64,000 bases of DNA, from NCBI GenBank assembly GCA_010015655.1, contig ML976674.1:431066-495065 (forward strand). The letters run 5' to 3'. Shown piece after piece: positions 1 to 12,135 of the stretch (positions are counted from its first letter, which is position 1; every line of letters starts with the position of its first letter). The position numbers and the translations under genes are program-made. Under the pieces are notes generated by a model, which saw nothing but the letters and a program-made list of their open reading frames with translations, ran no database searches and was not told where the DNA came from. This DNA is from Bimuria novae-zelandiae CBS 107.79 (Eukaryota; Ascomycota; Dothideomycetes; Pleosporales; Didymosphaeriaceae).

Positions 1-2429
1 AAGGGATCTATATCCTCTAGATATTAAATAATTAATAGTTAATAAGATAGCTAATCTAAGTTTTTAAATTTAATCTTTAGAGTTTACTCTTGCAACGCTT
101 TATATTATTAGGTATATTGGTGGTGGTGGAACCGCATCCGGAAATGGAGGTTTCCTGAGCGGGAAATGGAGGCTCGCTTGGCAACTCGCCGCTTTTATCT
201 GGCCCGTGCACCGACCTTGTCGCATATAAGCACGCTGCCCTCGTCGGTCTACCCTTCTCCATCTATTGTCTCTATGCTCCTAGCACCCCCTTTCCTCCTA
301 ATTGGTCGCTCGGACTCCTTTGTAAGGTATTTTCCCACCTTTTAGCAAATCATGCGACCGTGCAATGCCCCGATGGCTCCAGTTTCCCCCCGCTTTAATA
401 GGCCGACGACAAGGGTACTGCGCCGTGTCTAAGGCAATTCTCGTATTCTCCTTAATGCTCCGCAAGCGACTCTATTCTACTCTAAATTTAGCTATAAAGG
501 GTCGCTCGCCTTCCTTATGACTAAGTAGTGTTTATAGCATCTACCCTCGACTCTGGCACCGCCTAGGAACGAATTTCGGCCAACCCTTTAGTTCGCTCTT
601 TTAGGAGAAGCCGCATACTTGCTCGTATTAGAGCTTATCGACCTGCCACGTCATCGATCACGCGGGATGGCGACAGAAGCGCCTTGCACGCCGCGATAAC
701 GTCTAAGCGGCAGGGGTCAGACCCGTGCAATATTAGCTAGGCCCTTAACAGTTTCACGGAAATGCAAGCCTTGTAGAAACAATTGGCTCAGAATGCCGTT
801 GCTGCAAAGTCAGTCCCACGAGAGCTAGACAAGGCAGACTCAGCTAGGCTACGACCCGCTGTTCGGCCGAGCAGGACGGTAGTGGCATGTACTCGCCCAG
901 TCTGCACTTGACAGATTGTAGCCTGGGTCCGCATGACTGCTTGCATGACGGCAGGCTGCGTTCTGGCGTCACAGATTTAGCTACCTCTTACTGAATTTCG
1001 CATGATGCGTCTTCCGTGGATTTAGCGGGCAGCTCTGCTACTGTCTTGCCTTGAACTTAATCGTTCGATTTTATTAGCCTACACTAGAGCAAAGTAGAGC
1101 TAACGTAAACTACCTCCTTTTATAGCATATTCGCTCTTAAATGGCCTTTAATCCCCGCGCCACTTCTGCCTCCTATCCTTTAGTTAAGCCCCTTTTGGAT
1201 TCGGATTTGGACTTGCTCCCTAATTTATACTAATGCCGGACATGGTTGCCCGGTCACGTCACAAATTACTAGCAAGACAACTAAGCCACCTAGGACGCTT
1301 TGCTAGTGTCTTAGCACGAGGGAGTAGACCTAGTTGTAACTTTAGCTAGACAAGCTAGATACTTAGCAATCTTCCGGGATTAGCTTCCCTACAGGAGCTA
1401 ATTGGTCTTAACACATCTAGTTCCTGTAGAGGATCGCACTAGGCAAGCATGGCAGATTACGAACCACAATTCAAATGAGCAAATAGCGGTTAAGCTATGC
1501 ATTAGCCGAATTGCACTGCCTAGTAGTTGGGGCTTTAGGTGCATGCACAGCAAAGTTACACTTTAGTGCTTTAGCTCTGTTAAAATAAAGGGCCATAGTG
1601 GACCTTTGGGTCTAAAAAGGGCATATGTGTGTGTGTCCACTTCCCTGCAAAGCTAAGTCCGCGTACGAAAAGCCTCGACGAGAGTTTAAGTTTAGGTGTG
1701 GGTTTTGGGGTTGCTAATGAGGTAACTATGCGTAAGAGGTTCGCCCTGAATAGCTTGCTATTAAAGGTGCACGGGACATGGACTTCTGCTTGTATGACCT
1801 TGAAGCGACCCTCGACAGAGAGGCGAGCTGCATGTTGGGAAATGCCATGCCACATACAGCGCTGGCTCTGCAACTTCCCGTACCCACGATAAGGATCTAC
1901 GGAATGGTCACTAACATCCCGTCCGAGAGGAAAAGGGGGGTTTATAGGAAGGTTGCATTGCCCCTGCCACTGAATCTGACTCCGACCTGGCGGTTCGTGG
2001 CGTCCTGACCGTCGTTTCGCATAGACTGCCGACTGCTGTCTGCCAGAGGGCTAAGGTTATTTCAAAGTAGCTTTTCGACCACCTAGTTAGCATGTAGCCG
2101 CGGAAGCCGTTGCCTACTTAAACTATCGCAATTCTTACTTCTTTGAACTATTAAAACGCTTTAAAGCGACAACAGCAGCAATAAGAATATGCAACCCGCC
2201 TTTTTCTCACCTTCTAATTAAGATTTAATTTGTCTATAAAAAATTTCCTAAGGCGAAGCCAGCCTCTCGACGCATACCTCTAAAGGGCGTACCATATCAC
2301 GATGACAAAACTCTTAGTATTACCAGCATTCCGCGCTGCGATCCTAGTAAAGTCACCGGCTTAGTATATCTAGGTAGGCAACCCCTGAAGCTGGTGAAAA
2401 CTAGACTTAGTTAGAGTAACTGCCCACAG
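1..2429. other. Degenerate non-coding DNA, no recognisable gene
   Basis: Only short ORFs of under 100 codons occur here, overlapping on both strands (for example 1580-2090), and none shows a family I recognise. TA-rich patches alternate with sequence of ordinary GC. The stretch probably consists of old repeat debris continuing into the broken chromodomain gene downstream. I saw no tRNA, telomere repeat or clear terminal repeat. Confidence 0.5.
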
Positions 2430-4190
2430 ATAATGGTGCATCAAACGGTCCGATTAGTAACGGTGGCGACTGCGAGGATGGAAATGACTGGAGTAGTCCC
2501 GCCGATCACGATGACGATTGGACGCTCTCTCGCCGGGAGAGAAGCCTCAACTACAAGCAAGATAGGTATGCTAGAGATATTCTCTCTGTAACGAATAAGA
2601 GCCAACATGGCGGTTCTCCTGCTAAGCGTAGTAGCCAAGGCAAGTAAGCCGCTCGAATTAGTGTGCTTACCTGTGACGAGTCTAACACTGCGCAGAGATC
2701 GAAACCGGCATTAACAGCTATCAAGTGCACTCGATGGCCGATAACAGTGAGGAAGGAGGGTGCCGTCCGGGAAGAGCAGACGCGAGCGCACAGAACACGA
2801 TGGGCTATCCTACATCAACGTTAATGGAACCCGAAGTAATTGATTTGACGGATAGAGGTAAGTATAATTCTAGCATTACCTAGAAACGAAATAGAATTAA
2901 TGCGGACAACACTAGTGTAGGCGACGAGACTAGCGATAATAACGGACGTGAAGGGGAGAGCGAGTGCCGCTCGCAAGGAGCAGACTTGAACGCACAGAAT
3001 GCGATGGGCAGTTAAGCACCAACGTTAGAAGAAAACAAAGTTATTAACTTAATAGATTTAGGTAAGCATGCCGCTAATATGACGTATAAACTGAATAGAG
3101 CTAACATAGGCGTGAATGGTGCAGGTGATGAGAAAAGTGACGATGACAACGGTGAGGGGAGGGCAAGTTTTAGTCACAAGGAGTAAGGAGCACTAGCGTT
3201 CTACAGAAGGCTCCTAATTCTACAGGGCTTGAAGCCACTATAATCTAGTTACTCTCGCCTTTGAGCAGCAACATCCAGCCGGAGGATGCTGTGCCTTATG
3301 GCGATCCACCGCTCATGGCGGGTACCGGCATATCCTCTAGCCGCCAATCAGCTCAAAGGACTAGCGGTCACGCCATCCAGGATTCCATGGTCTCACGGCA
3401 GTCGCATAAGACTAACCAGGCCAGTGATCAAGGTAAGCGCTCACAATTTGCCAATGCCTTTGCGGTGCCTAACAGTAGCAAGGCAACTCTCCAACGCCTA
3501 GGAGCGTCAACAGTGGTGGCCATGGCGATGGCACGCACGATGATGAAGAAGGTAATAGTCACGACCGTAGTATGAGCGGCGCATCGCCAGTTCGGAAACA
3601 GAAACGCAGTAGTTCGTTCAATGCTATTAACTGCAAGCGGCGTCTTCGCGCATCCAACAAAACACGGAAACGACAATCCACAAACGCCGCACATGCGCTA
3701 AAGCAACGAGAACAATATCGCTCCCCTATTCCTTCAAAACCTTCCCTAGAAGCACAGTCGCGTGCCAATGTTGCTAAAGTAGAGAAAGGGGAAGACACTG
3801 GCGCCAAGAGTACCACTAATAGTACAAAAAATGAGGCCAACGCTAAAGAATTGCAGGCTCTGGGTAGAACAGAGATCAATCACAGAAGTGCAAATAACGA
3901 CGTAGAATACAAGGTAGAGCAGATTCTAGCAGTCCGCCTCCGTCGCGGGAATCTACAATATCGTGTCCGATAGCTTAGATACGAGGCCAATCCAGAATGT
4001 TACAACGCATCTAATTTTAAAAATAGCCTACGCAAGCTCCGTGAGTTCCATAAAGTTAATCGCAATGTGCTAGGTCCTCCGGGAAGGCTTAGTTATTAGG
4101 AACAGTGTTAGGAAGAAGATAAAGATGTATATAATTTTCCAAACGATAACAAGCCCGAAAAGAGCGCATATCGGAGGTGGAGGACTATCA
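2430..4190 (+). pseudogene. Broken gene: tandem repeats with SIM-like motifs, C-terminal chromodomain
   Basis: The plus strand reads as one decayed protein gene. An acidic and basic leader at about 2430-2640 contains D-D-D-W-T-L-S-R-R-E-R. It is followed by two tandem 204-bp (68-codon) units, each with a hydrophobic motif resembling a SUMO-interaction motif: E-V-I-D-L-T-D at 2833-2853 and K-V-I-N-L-I-D near 3037-3057. A lysine/arginine-rich linker (3572-3890) leads into a chromodomain at 3898-4090. The chromodomain begins V-E-Y-K-V-E-Q-I-L, continues L-Q-Y-R-V-R and ends N-F-K-N-S-L-R-K-L-R-E-F-H. A TAG at 3971-3973 sits where chromodomains normally have the Trp of the K-W pair, as expected for TGG to TAG mutation. 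Other stops interrupt the repeats at about 2880 and 3015. Chromodomains like this are typical of fungal retroelements and repeat-borne proteins. The whole-protein family is unknown to me. Confidence 0.6.
2743..3160 (+). repeat. Two-copy tandem repeat of a 204-bp coding unit
   Basis: Two diverged copies lie in the same reading frame exactly 204 bp (68 codons) apart, judged from the aligned motifs GTAATTGAT (2836) and GTTATTAAC (3040). Each carries an alanine/glutamine-rich lead, a V-I-(D/N)-L motif, a basic K-x-N-R segment and a D/G/N-rich tail. The start of a third, truncated copy follows 3150. Confidence 0.6.
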
Positions 4191-4194
4191 AATC

Positions 4195-5065
4195 GGTTTA
4201 CGCAAAGATCTGGTTTTTCTAAAACTAATAGAGTGTTGACAGGCGCTTACAGTGGCGAGAGGATGGCCGAGGTTATTATAAAACGCTATAGGATTTTAAG
4301 ATTACGTTATAGTTAATTAATTACTTTATGCTTAATAACGCTACTAATAATAATAGTACTATTATAATAGTAGCTTAAGAGTATAGTTTTAATACTACCT
4401 ATTAGCGCCTTTGCTATAGACCTTATACGCTTAACCTTATTAGCTAGACGCTCCTTTAGGGCAAAAGTAGCACTATCTTATTTAATAATAATATATAAAA
4501 GCTTACTAATAAGTATAATTTTATAAAATAGTAGAGGCGTGTAAGCTTACTTAGCGTACTACTTAGTATTATTAATTATATTAAAATGCTATAATAGCAT
4601 AAGCTTTTTAAGGACTTCTAGCGTCTTACCTATACTAAGCTATTATTTAGTGCGTTAGCTAATAATTATAAGAACTTTAAGCCTATTAAACCTATTATTA
4701 TATAGTAAAACCTATACTACTTATGCTTTAAGCGTGCTATAAAGCTACAGTTTATAATTAACGCCTACGCTACTTACTATATATAGCAGGTATAAAGGGA
4801 GGATACGTTTACGCAAAATTATAGTAATAAGTTGCTAGTTACGTAGTCATGGGTGCAATTAGATAGCCTTATAGGTGCTAATTAGATAGTAATTATAAAG
4901 CACATAGATATCTTAAAACTACTTAAAGCTACTATAAAGCGCCTTAAAGGGCGCGGAAAAAGCGATAGCGTTAAGGCTATTACTAAAATAATTTTAATAT
5001 TTTAATATTTACTTACTTACTACGAGCAGCGTGTTAACGCGTATAAAATAGTTAATTATAATAAG
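4195..5065 (+). pseudogene. hAT transposase, N-proximal half (RIP-damaged)
   Basis: The plus strand, read through stops, shows the catalytic middle of a fungal hAT transposase: G-A-Y-S-G-E-R-M-A-E-V near 4240-4272, then Y-F-M-L-N-N-A-T-N-N-N at about 4322-4354 (the conserved D-N-A-T-N-N region with its first Asp now Asn). R-L-C-Y-R-P-Y-T-L-N-L, the usual C-A-x-H-x-L-N-L segment, and L-L-S-V-I-N-Y-I-K follow. Many TAG/TAA codons stand where Trp or Gln would be expected, as RIP produces. The zinc-finger N-terminus is not visible, so the gene is truncated or too decayed upstream. It stops abruptly at a retrotransposon insertion and resumes in frame at 11287. Confidence 0.75.
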
Positions 5066-5318
5066 TGTTAAATGGGCTCTTTTAGCTAGCTACTTATAGG
5101 ATAAGCGCTTAAGTAGCAAGAGTAAGAGTAGTGTACGGTGTGCACAGCGTACGTATGGTAGGGGTGGGCAATAATATCTGGTTCTTGCTTGTCTTATTCG
5201 TCGTACAGACGAAAAGGAGAATATATACATGTTCGCGCACGGCTGTTCGCGCACGTGCACGCGCATCCTTCTCGCGCGATAACTAGTATTCTAACTGTAA
5301 CGCTGCTGCGTACGGACA
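5066..5318 (-). repeat. LTR (left) of the 6.2-kb element
   Basis: 253 bp, TGTTAAAT...GCGTACGGACA in plus-strand sense. It retains many CpG sites (CGCGCGATAAC) but few CA/TG. It is preceded by the ATAAG target duplicate. Confidence 0.85.
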
Positions 5319-7492
5319 CTAATAACTTTCTATTTTTATTTAAAGAGTTACCTTCTATACTAGTTACCTCCTTTTCTTTTATATAGGTCCCTCTAATTAC
5401 GTACTACCTATTCCCCTATAAATAACTTATCTTAGTAATGCTATAGTCTTCCCTCTCTCTTTACTTTCTATTCTTTAGTATCCCTTTTTATAACTTTTAT
5501 TATATAATTCCTTAGCTCTTTTCTCTTTCGTATAGTGGTTAAATAGGACAATCTTAAAATAAATAACTTAAATAAATATATATACGAAAAAAATAGTATT
5601 ATATAAAAACTTAGTTAGTTAGTACTCTTTCGTGCGGGCTCTAGATACTCTACTAATGCTTTTATAGTAATTACTAGATAATTAGTTAAAACTAAGGATT
5701 TAAGGGCCTAGTTTAGAGTCTTCTTTATATAGGCGTTGGCAGGGTTATCTTTACTATTAATTTACTAAATCTCTATAATCTCCCTGTTCTTATACGATTC
5801 CCTAAGTAATATAATATTAATTATAAGCCCCTTCTTATATATAGTCCCTAGCTTAACTAGGTAATTATATAGTAACTTTAAATCTATATAAATAACTATA
5901 AAAATTATAGGCAGGTTAAGAGTGCGTATAATTTATTAAAGAGTTATACTAAGAGTAATAGCATTATTAAAACCTTTACCTATGCTATATAGTTCACTCG
6001 CAAGGACACTCCTTATTACCCTTTTACACCTAGTAGAGTTCTAGTGCATAATATTCCTAAGGATTTTAATATTATATTTAACCTCTGTATAGTGCTCAGT
6101 GCCTAGTATAATAAGGAAACCAAGCTATAAGCTTAGGTTCTTATTATTAGTAAATAAATTATTTATAAAGATAAATAGCTTCGCACGATTAAGCTATAAT
6201 AGTATAAAAGTAAAACTACGCTTACTATTATTAATTTATTACTAAATTTATACGTTAAGTACCTTAATATCGTCGTGCGAAGGATCTATAGTTTATATAG
6301 TAATAAATAAATTAAATACTATCTCTAATTAATATATAAATATAATATATGCACCTCTTGCACGCTGCTTAATATATTATTATATAGTATTTTTATTTTT
6401 TAGATTAATTATATAAAGGTAGCTTACTTATTCTTTTTAGGTAAGGATTATTTTATCGTGCGTAAGTTTAATCCTGCTACTATTAAACTTAATAGGCTGC
6501 TTCTTTATTAAGATAGTCTTATTCTTTATATAGAGCTTTACCTTCTTTAGTTCCTCTTTTTCTCTTTATGCAAAATCCTTCGTCACGATACTTAAGGTAT
6601 TATCTATCTATAAGCTAGTAATCCTAAAGATATATTCCCTTTTATTTATAATTAATAAGTATAGGTTATATAATAAGATATGCATGCGAAGTTTATCCTT
6701 ATAATAGTTATAGTATATTTTAAACTAGTACAGGCCAGATTCTGCTACACTATAGAGTGGTCGTACAATGCGAAAAATTGTGTTTGGTAAGAAGCTCTAG
6801 CGTATTTTCTTTAGTAGTTTAGCATAAAGCGTGCGAAGTAGTTTATTAGTAGACTAAATATATATCTAGGTAATATTACGTAATTTAAAATATATCTTAT
6901 ATAATACTTTAAGGCTTGCCTTAATAGTAAGAATTAATTACTAGCTTATCCTTTAAATTATAGGTAATTGTATAAGTATCTTGCCCTTTTCTATATTTAA
7001 ATAGTTAGTAAAAACTAGGTAAGACTTTTTATATAATTAAGTAGTTTTGCCCTTAACTTCTTGTATAAAGTAAAAGTTAAAGATCTGTCCTAAGTACTTA
7101 AATAGGTTATAGAATAAAACTTTAAATATACTATTTATAATAAGGGTATCTATCTTTATATAATTAGATTTTTTAAAGGGTTCTTTTACAGTAGTAATAA
7201 TACTATTTGCATATAGCTTTAGAGCTAGTATAAAGTTATCCCTTTTTTTTTAAGTAAGAAACACTTATTAGATATTCTTATTAATAGGCTAGCGCTACTA
7301 ATTACTTTTTCGTATAGTTTAGTTATTTTCTTATATAGGGATATTGCTACCTTAAATATTACTACTTAAGGGAACGTTATTTTGTGCTAGTATTATAATA
7401 TTTTATATAATATTTTTCTTTAGCCTTCCTTTTTTCCTAGTAGGTGGCTATTCTCTTTATACTAGTTTTAGTTTATCTAGATTTATAGGCTC

Positions 7493-7633
7493 TTAAAGCT
7501 ATTTAGTAATTTTTTCTTCTTTTATATAGTAATATAGTTTAGCTTGTGCATAACAGAGTTTAGTTAAAGCTATTTAGTAATTTTTTCTTCTTTTATATAG
7601 TAATATAGTTTAGCTTGTGCATAACAGAGTTTA
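7493..7633. repeat. Perfect 71-bp tandem duplication inside RIP-damaged DNA
   Basis: Two consecutive copies (7493-7563 and 7564-7633), offset by 71 bp, look identical through the shared TTAAAGCT...GCATAACAGAGTTTA segment. Because the surrounding DNA is heavily mutated, perfect identity means the duplication arose after RIP. Confidence 0.85.
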
Positions 7634-10600
7634 ATAGGACTATATTTTACTTTAATAATAATATCTTTGTCCTTAATACCTTTAATTTTATATAGGCTAA
7701 TCCATTCCTTCTTCTCCCTCTATATTATTACTTTAGAGCTAAGTAGAAGGCTTAAGACGTCGTACGACCTTAGGCCATTCCGTATATTAATTACACGATT
7801 AGTATCTACCCTGGCTTATTTATTCTATAGCATTTTCATCGCCTTTTGTACAGCCTGGGCTCATACGGTAATGTCGGGCGATAGTGGTAAATCTCGATTA
7901 ATCCTTAAGTATGCACTAAAGACTAGCAAAGTTAGTATAAAAGTATTTAGGCTAGCTATATTATTAAAGGCTTTAATAGCTATCTGAAGAATAGCTTTAT
8001 TATTTATATAGTTTTTAAATTTAGCCTAAAAAATATTAAATATATAATAAAGAGGAGCGTGCGCGCGTTTAATTTTCCTTACTACTTAGTATACTTTAAT
8101 TAGTATCTATTTATATATAGCTCCTATAATCTTAGCACAGTTTTGGAAATTTTTAAAAGCAAAATTTATACTAGGGTTATATATAATATAGTCTAGTAGT
8201 CCTTAGTATATATTTATCTAGCACTTGCTAAGGGCCTCCTATGTATTACGTGTAGATATAAATTTTAAAAAGGTAATTATTTAAAAGAAAGTTATTACGT
8301 TAATAATATATAGTACGTCCTTATTACTAATTTGTACAATATTAATAATAACTTTAGAGTTAAAGTATAAATTATTTTTAATAAAAAACTTAAACTAGCG
8401 TAGTGCTTAGTTGTACGATTAGTATATATAGTAGAATTTCTTAATTTTTTTTAGTATAGAGGTATTAACATCGTGTCTAGCTCTTATACGCATCTTATAA
8501 AGCTATTCTATATAAAAGTATTTAAATCTTTAATAGAGGTAGTAAAGTTTAGTTTTAGTAAAAAATAATACAGCTTCTTTCTTACTAACGTTAAAGAACA
8601 GGTGTCCCTATTTACGTATAATAGGGACTATTGTACTATCCTTACGTATAATAACGTTTAGGACATTATTAAAGTACGCACTAAGTTAATCTACGTCTAT
8701 AAAATAAAAAAGGAAAGGTGTTAGCGTATTAAGAATATAGTACGTAATAGATTTAAGAAAATTATTAATTTATATAGTACTAATTAATCCTTTTACGCCT
8801 TAGCTACTAAAACTAATATTAGTCTAGCTTAGTATTTAGTTAATCTTTATATAAAGATTCTCTTATATATACGCCTCTAGTTATACTTTTCTAACTATTA
8901 AAACTTTAGCTACACCTATGTCCTAGAGTTCTCCTTAGTAGGCCATATAGTATTAGTCTTTAAGGATAAACTATTTAGCATATTTCTTAGCTTTAATGCT
9001 ATATATATCCTCCCTCGTCGTATAGTAGAGGTATATAATAGTAGTAAGGTAGTAAATAGCTTCTTCCCTTTCTTCCTTATTTATGTGTAGTTTATTTTCG
9101 TACGGGTTATCTTCTTTATGCTCTAACCCCCTCTTAAACTCTTAGATATACGTAGTAACCTCTTTATATAAGGAGATTTTATTATAAAGTCCTTTATACG
9201 TAATAATATATTATTAAGTCGCACGCGTAAGGTTAGTTTAAAAGTAATTAAATAACTAGTATCTTTCTTTATAACATATAAAGTATTTCTTAACTACTAT
9301 ATAAGATCTTAATATTAATTGTAGAGATAACTTAGATTTATATAATCCTTAGAAAACTCTTCCACGCAGAGTAAATCCTAGCTAAGTATATTTTTATATA
9401 CGGGACGCTAATCTATATTTATAATTTATACAGTATAAATTAACTAGATTAAGTAGGTATGTGTTAGCCTATTCATTAATTATAACTTAAAGTAATATAT
9501 AAAGGTTACTAAATAAAGCTTCGCATAAAGGTTTAATTAAAAATATAGCTTATTTAAGCTCTAGTTACCCTCTATAGGCTCGTATAATAGTAGTATATAG
9601 TAGTACTTTATCTTAAAATTCTAGGCCTAGAGCTTTTTATATAAGAGTAAACTTATAAATTATAGCCTTAAGGACTTTATATAGGGTCTTTTCTAGGTTC
9701 TCTTGTTTACACTATACGAAGGTTATTATTGTCTAGTCTATTTAGTACTAGCTATAGTTAACGTTAGTATTAAAATAATTACTTAGGTTTCTATATAATA
9801 ACTTCTATATATAACTAGAGCTTATTTTACTTAGGTAGTACGCACACGCATAGTCTATTAAGATATTTAAAAAAATATCTACGTACTAAGTATCTTAAAT
9901 ATCTAAGCGCTAGTATAGATTAATAAATATCCTTATCTTATTTACTAGTATATTATATAGCTAGCTTAAGTAGTTATTCTCCTTCTTTTATGCCTTTTAA
10001 AATTATATTATTTTATTTACCAGAAGCTATTCGTTAACGCTATCCCTTAGTAGCGGGAAGTTATATAGGTTATAGGGCGATAGAAGTTGCGCAGGTGGGT
10101 ACTATCCTATGGGTGGTTCTAATAGGTATGGCTTAACTAGTGGTGTACTATACGGGTATGGTGTAGCGATAGGCGTGCGAACTGGCATTTATCGTTCGTA
10201 CGAGGGGTATCGTAGCTCTAATTACGGTGCGATTATAGGTGCTCGCTGTAGTCACTAAAGAGGTTATTCTAGTAGTAGCGTGTTATTTATACGTTTATGC
10301 AAAACCCTATATAGTAATAGAGGTTGCGTATAAGTAACTATCTCCGCCTTCCCCTAAGCTATATTGTATAGCTTCTAAGCTTAGGTACCTTTACTATTTA
10401 ATTATAGTGTAATTCCTTTATCCTTTAGCACTTATATAAGCTTTCTTTTAAATATATATTTAAGCGTAGAGAAGTTTTATAGCGTCTATTTATTAAAATT
10501 CCTAATATACAAGCTAAGAAGGGTAGTACCCTTTTAGGTTATTATATAAAAATTAGTAATTATATAGCCTACGTATAATTAGAGTTACAGGCTTATTAGA

Positions 10601-11028
10601 GTCTTTAATATATTAATTCTATTATTTTAGTACTTTAGGCTAGTCTCCTTTTATAGTATTGCCTCTAATATCTATATATCCTTTATAAGTTATTTATATA
10701 ATAAAAATTATTTTTAGTTCTTTTTATTATTACGTGGAGCTATTAATTGCTAGTAAAATCTTATTATAAGAATATAATTAATTACTTTATAGTAGATCGT
10801 GCGGGTACTACTATTATCTAGCTACTAAATTATAGAGCTTTATTATTAGTATGCGTTTTATACTATCTCCTCCTTACTTTGCACGATAGTAGGGCTTACT
10901 ATATATTATAAAAGATTAATTTACTATCCCTAAGGATAAGTAATAAACAAAGTACCTTATAGGGCGTAGGTACTCTATTATTACTCTTACTAATTTATAG
11001 TTAATCTTACTAGTTAATTACTAATTAG

Positions 11029-11281
11029 TGTTAAATAGGCTCTTTTAGCTAGCTACTTATAGGATAAGTGCTTAAGTAGTAAAAGTAAGAGTAGTGTACA
11101 GTGTACACAGCGTACGGATGGTAGGGGTAGGTAATAATATCTAGTTCTTGCTTATCTTATTTGTCGTACGGATAAAAAGGAGAATATGTACATGTTCGCG
11201 TATGGCTATTCGCGCACCTGTACGCGCATCCTTCTCGCGCGATAACTAGTATTCCGACCGTAACGCTGCTGCGTACGGACA
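11029..11281 (-). repeat. LTR (right) of the 6.2-kb element
   Basis: 253 bp, aligned end to end without gaps to the copy at 5066-5318. It is followed by ATAAG (11282-11286). Confidence 0.85.
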
Positions 11282-11286
11282 ATAAG

Positions 11287-12000
11287 TATAATAAGTTACT
11301 TAAAAATTATATTATAATTAACTTGCGCGTAGCTTAGTAAAAGGCTAATAACTACTACTTTAAGCTAGATAACTTGCTTGCGTACTACGCTGCTATAATA
11401 CTTTATTTAATATATAAGTAATACTATAATAAAGTGTAAGTTAAGAAGCCTAACTAGCTTAAAGCTAGTAACGCTAGCTTTTAGGCGCTCTAGGTATAAT
11501 ATAATAACTTACTACGCGTAATAAGGCTATTAGTAATAATTTTAAGTAATATAGATAACGCGATTAATAGTATACTTAACCCTAGTACTATTAGTAGCCT
11601 TATTACTAATAAGAATAAGTTTAAGAGGTAGAAGCGTAGCGAGCTAGCAGCTAAAAAAGGTATAGAATACGTAAATAACCCTATTAAATACTAAGTAAGC
11701 ATGCGCGATTACTATTCTAGTCTTAATAAGCTTATACTTAACGTACTCTTTATCCTAGTATTAAGCTATAAGTATAAGCGCCTGTTTAGTAGGCTAGGCG
11801 ACCTTTTAGAGCTATAATAACGACGTCTAGAACCTTAACTTCTAGTAGTAATACAGTGCGTACGACGGTGGCAAAGAGCTAGCCTCGGAGGCGACGACGA
11901 GGTGGTGGAGGAGGAGGTGGCAAACGACGACAATATAGAGCTTTTATACGGGCTGGCGACTTAGGACGACGAAACTTAACACTAAGGCTAGCGCTAGTAC
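11287..12000 (+). pseudogene. hAT transposase, C-terminal half with dimerisation domain (RIP-damaged)
   Basis: This is the continuation of the hAT gene after the retrotransposon. Read through stops it shows Y-Y-A-A-I-I-L (usual Y-x-A-A-x-I-L-H-P) near 11385, then the hAT dimerisation region: N-N-P-I-K-Y near 11675-11692, L-F-S-R-L-G-D-L-L near 11790, and R-R-W-Q-R-A near 11862. An acidic E-V-V-E-E-E-V tail follows at about 11905-11935. The last 120 bp are markedly less mutated and of normal GC. The coding end is near 11975-12000. Confidence 0.75.
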
Positions 12001-12036
12001 AGGCTGTTAAGCCTATTAATTAAGCCTTAATTAAGC

Positions 12037-12131
12037 TTACAATCTCAGCTTATTAGCCCTAACAATCTAAGCTGACGCCCTTAAAAAACAAGCAATCCAA
12101 GCTAACGCCTTAGCTTGGATTGGCTTGATTG
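12037..12131. repeat. Subterminal repeats and hairpin, probable right end of the hAT element
   Basis: Three close variants of the motif CAATC-x-AGCT-x-A-x-GCC occur in a row (about 12041, 12064 and 12092). The last forms an inverted repeat with arms at 12089-12105 and 12110-12127 around a CGCC loop. Multiple subterminal repeats near the ends are typical of hAT transposons. The LINE fragment starts directly beyond, so this is likely the element's 3' border. I could not find the matching left end. Confidence 0.5.
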
Positions 12132-12135
12132 TTGA

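Larger units (their letters stand above)
5066..11281 (-). mobile_element. LTR retrotransposon (Copia-like), RIP-damaged, inserted in hAT gene
   Basis: Two 253-bp LTRs of equal length (5066-5318 and 11029-11281) start TGTTAAAT and end GGACA. They are flanked by a perfect 5-bp target duplication ATAAG (5061-5065 and 11282-11286). Removing the element restores the hAT reading frame. By my count the LTRs differ at about 25 positions, nearly all transitions, consistent with RIP. Coding traces are on the minus strand: a gag-like region at about 9830-10270 and, near 6344-6371, K-Q-R-A-R-G-A-Y, which resembles the segment following reverse transcriptase in fungal Copia elements. The order gag (right) to pol (left) supports minus orientation. 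No open frame survives. Confidence 0.8.
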
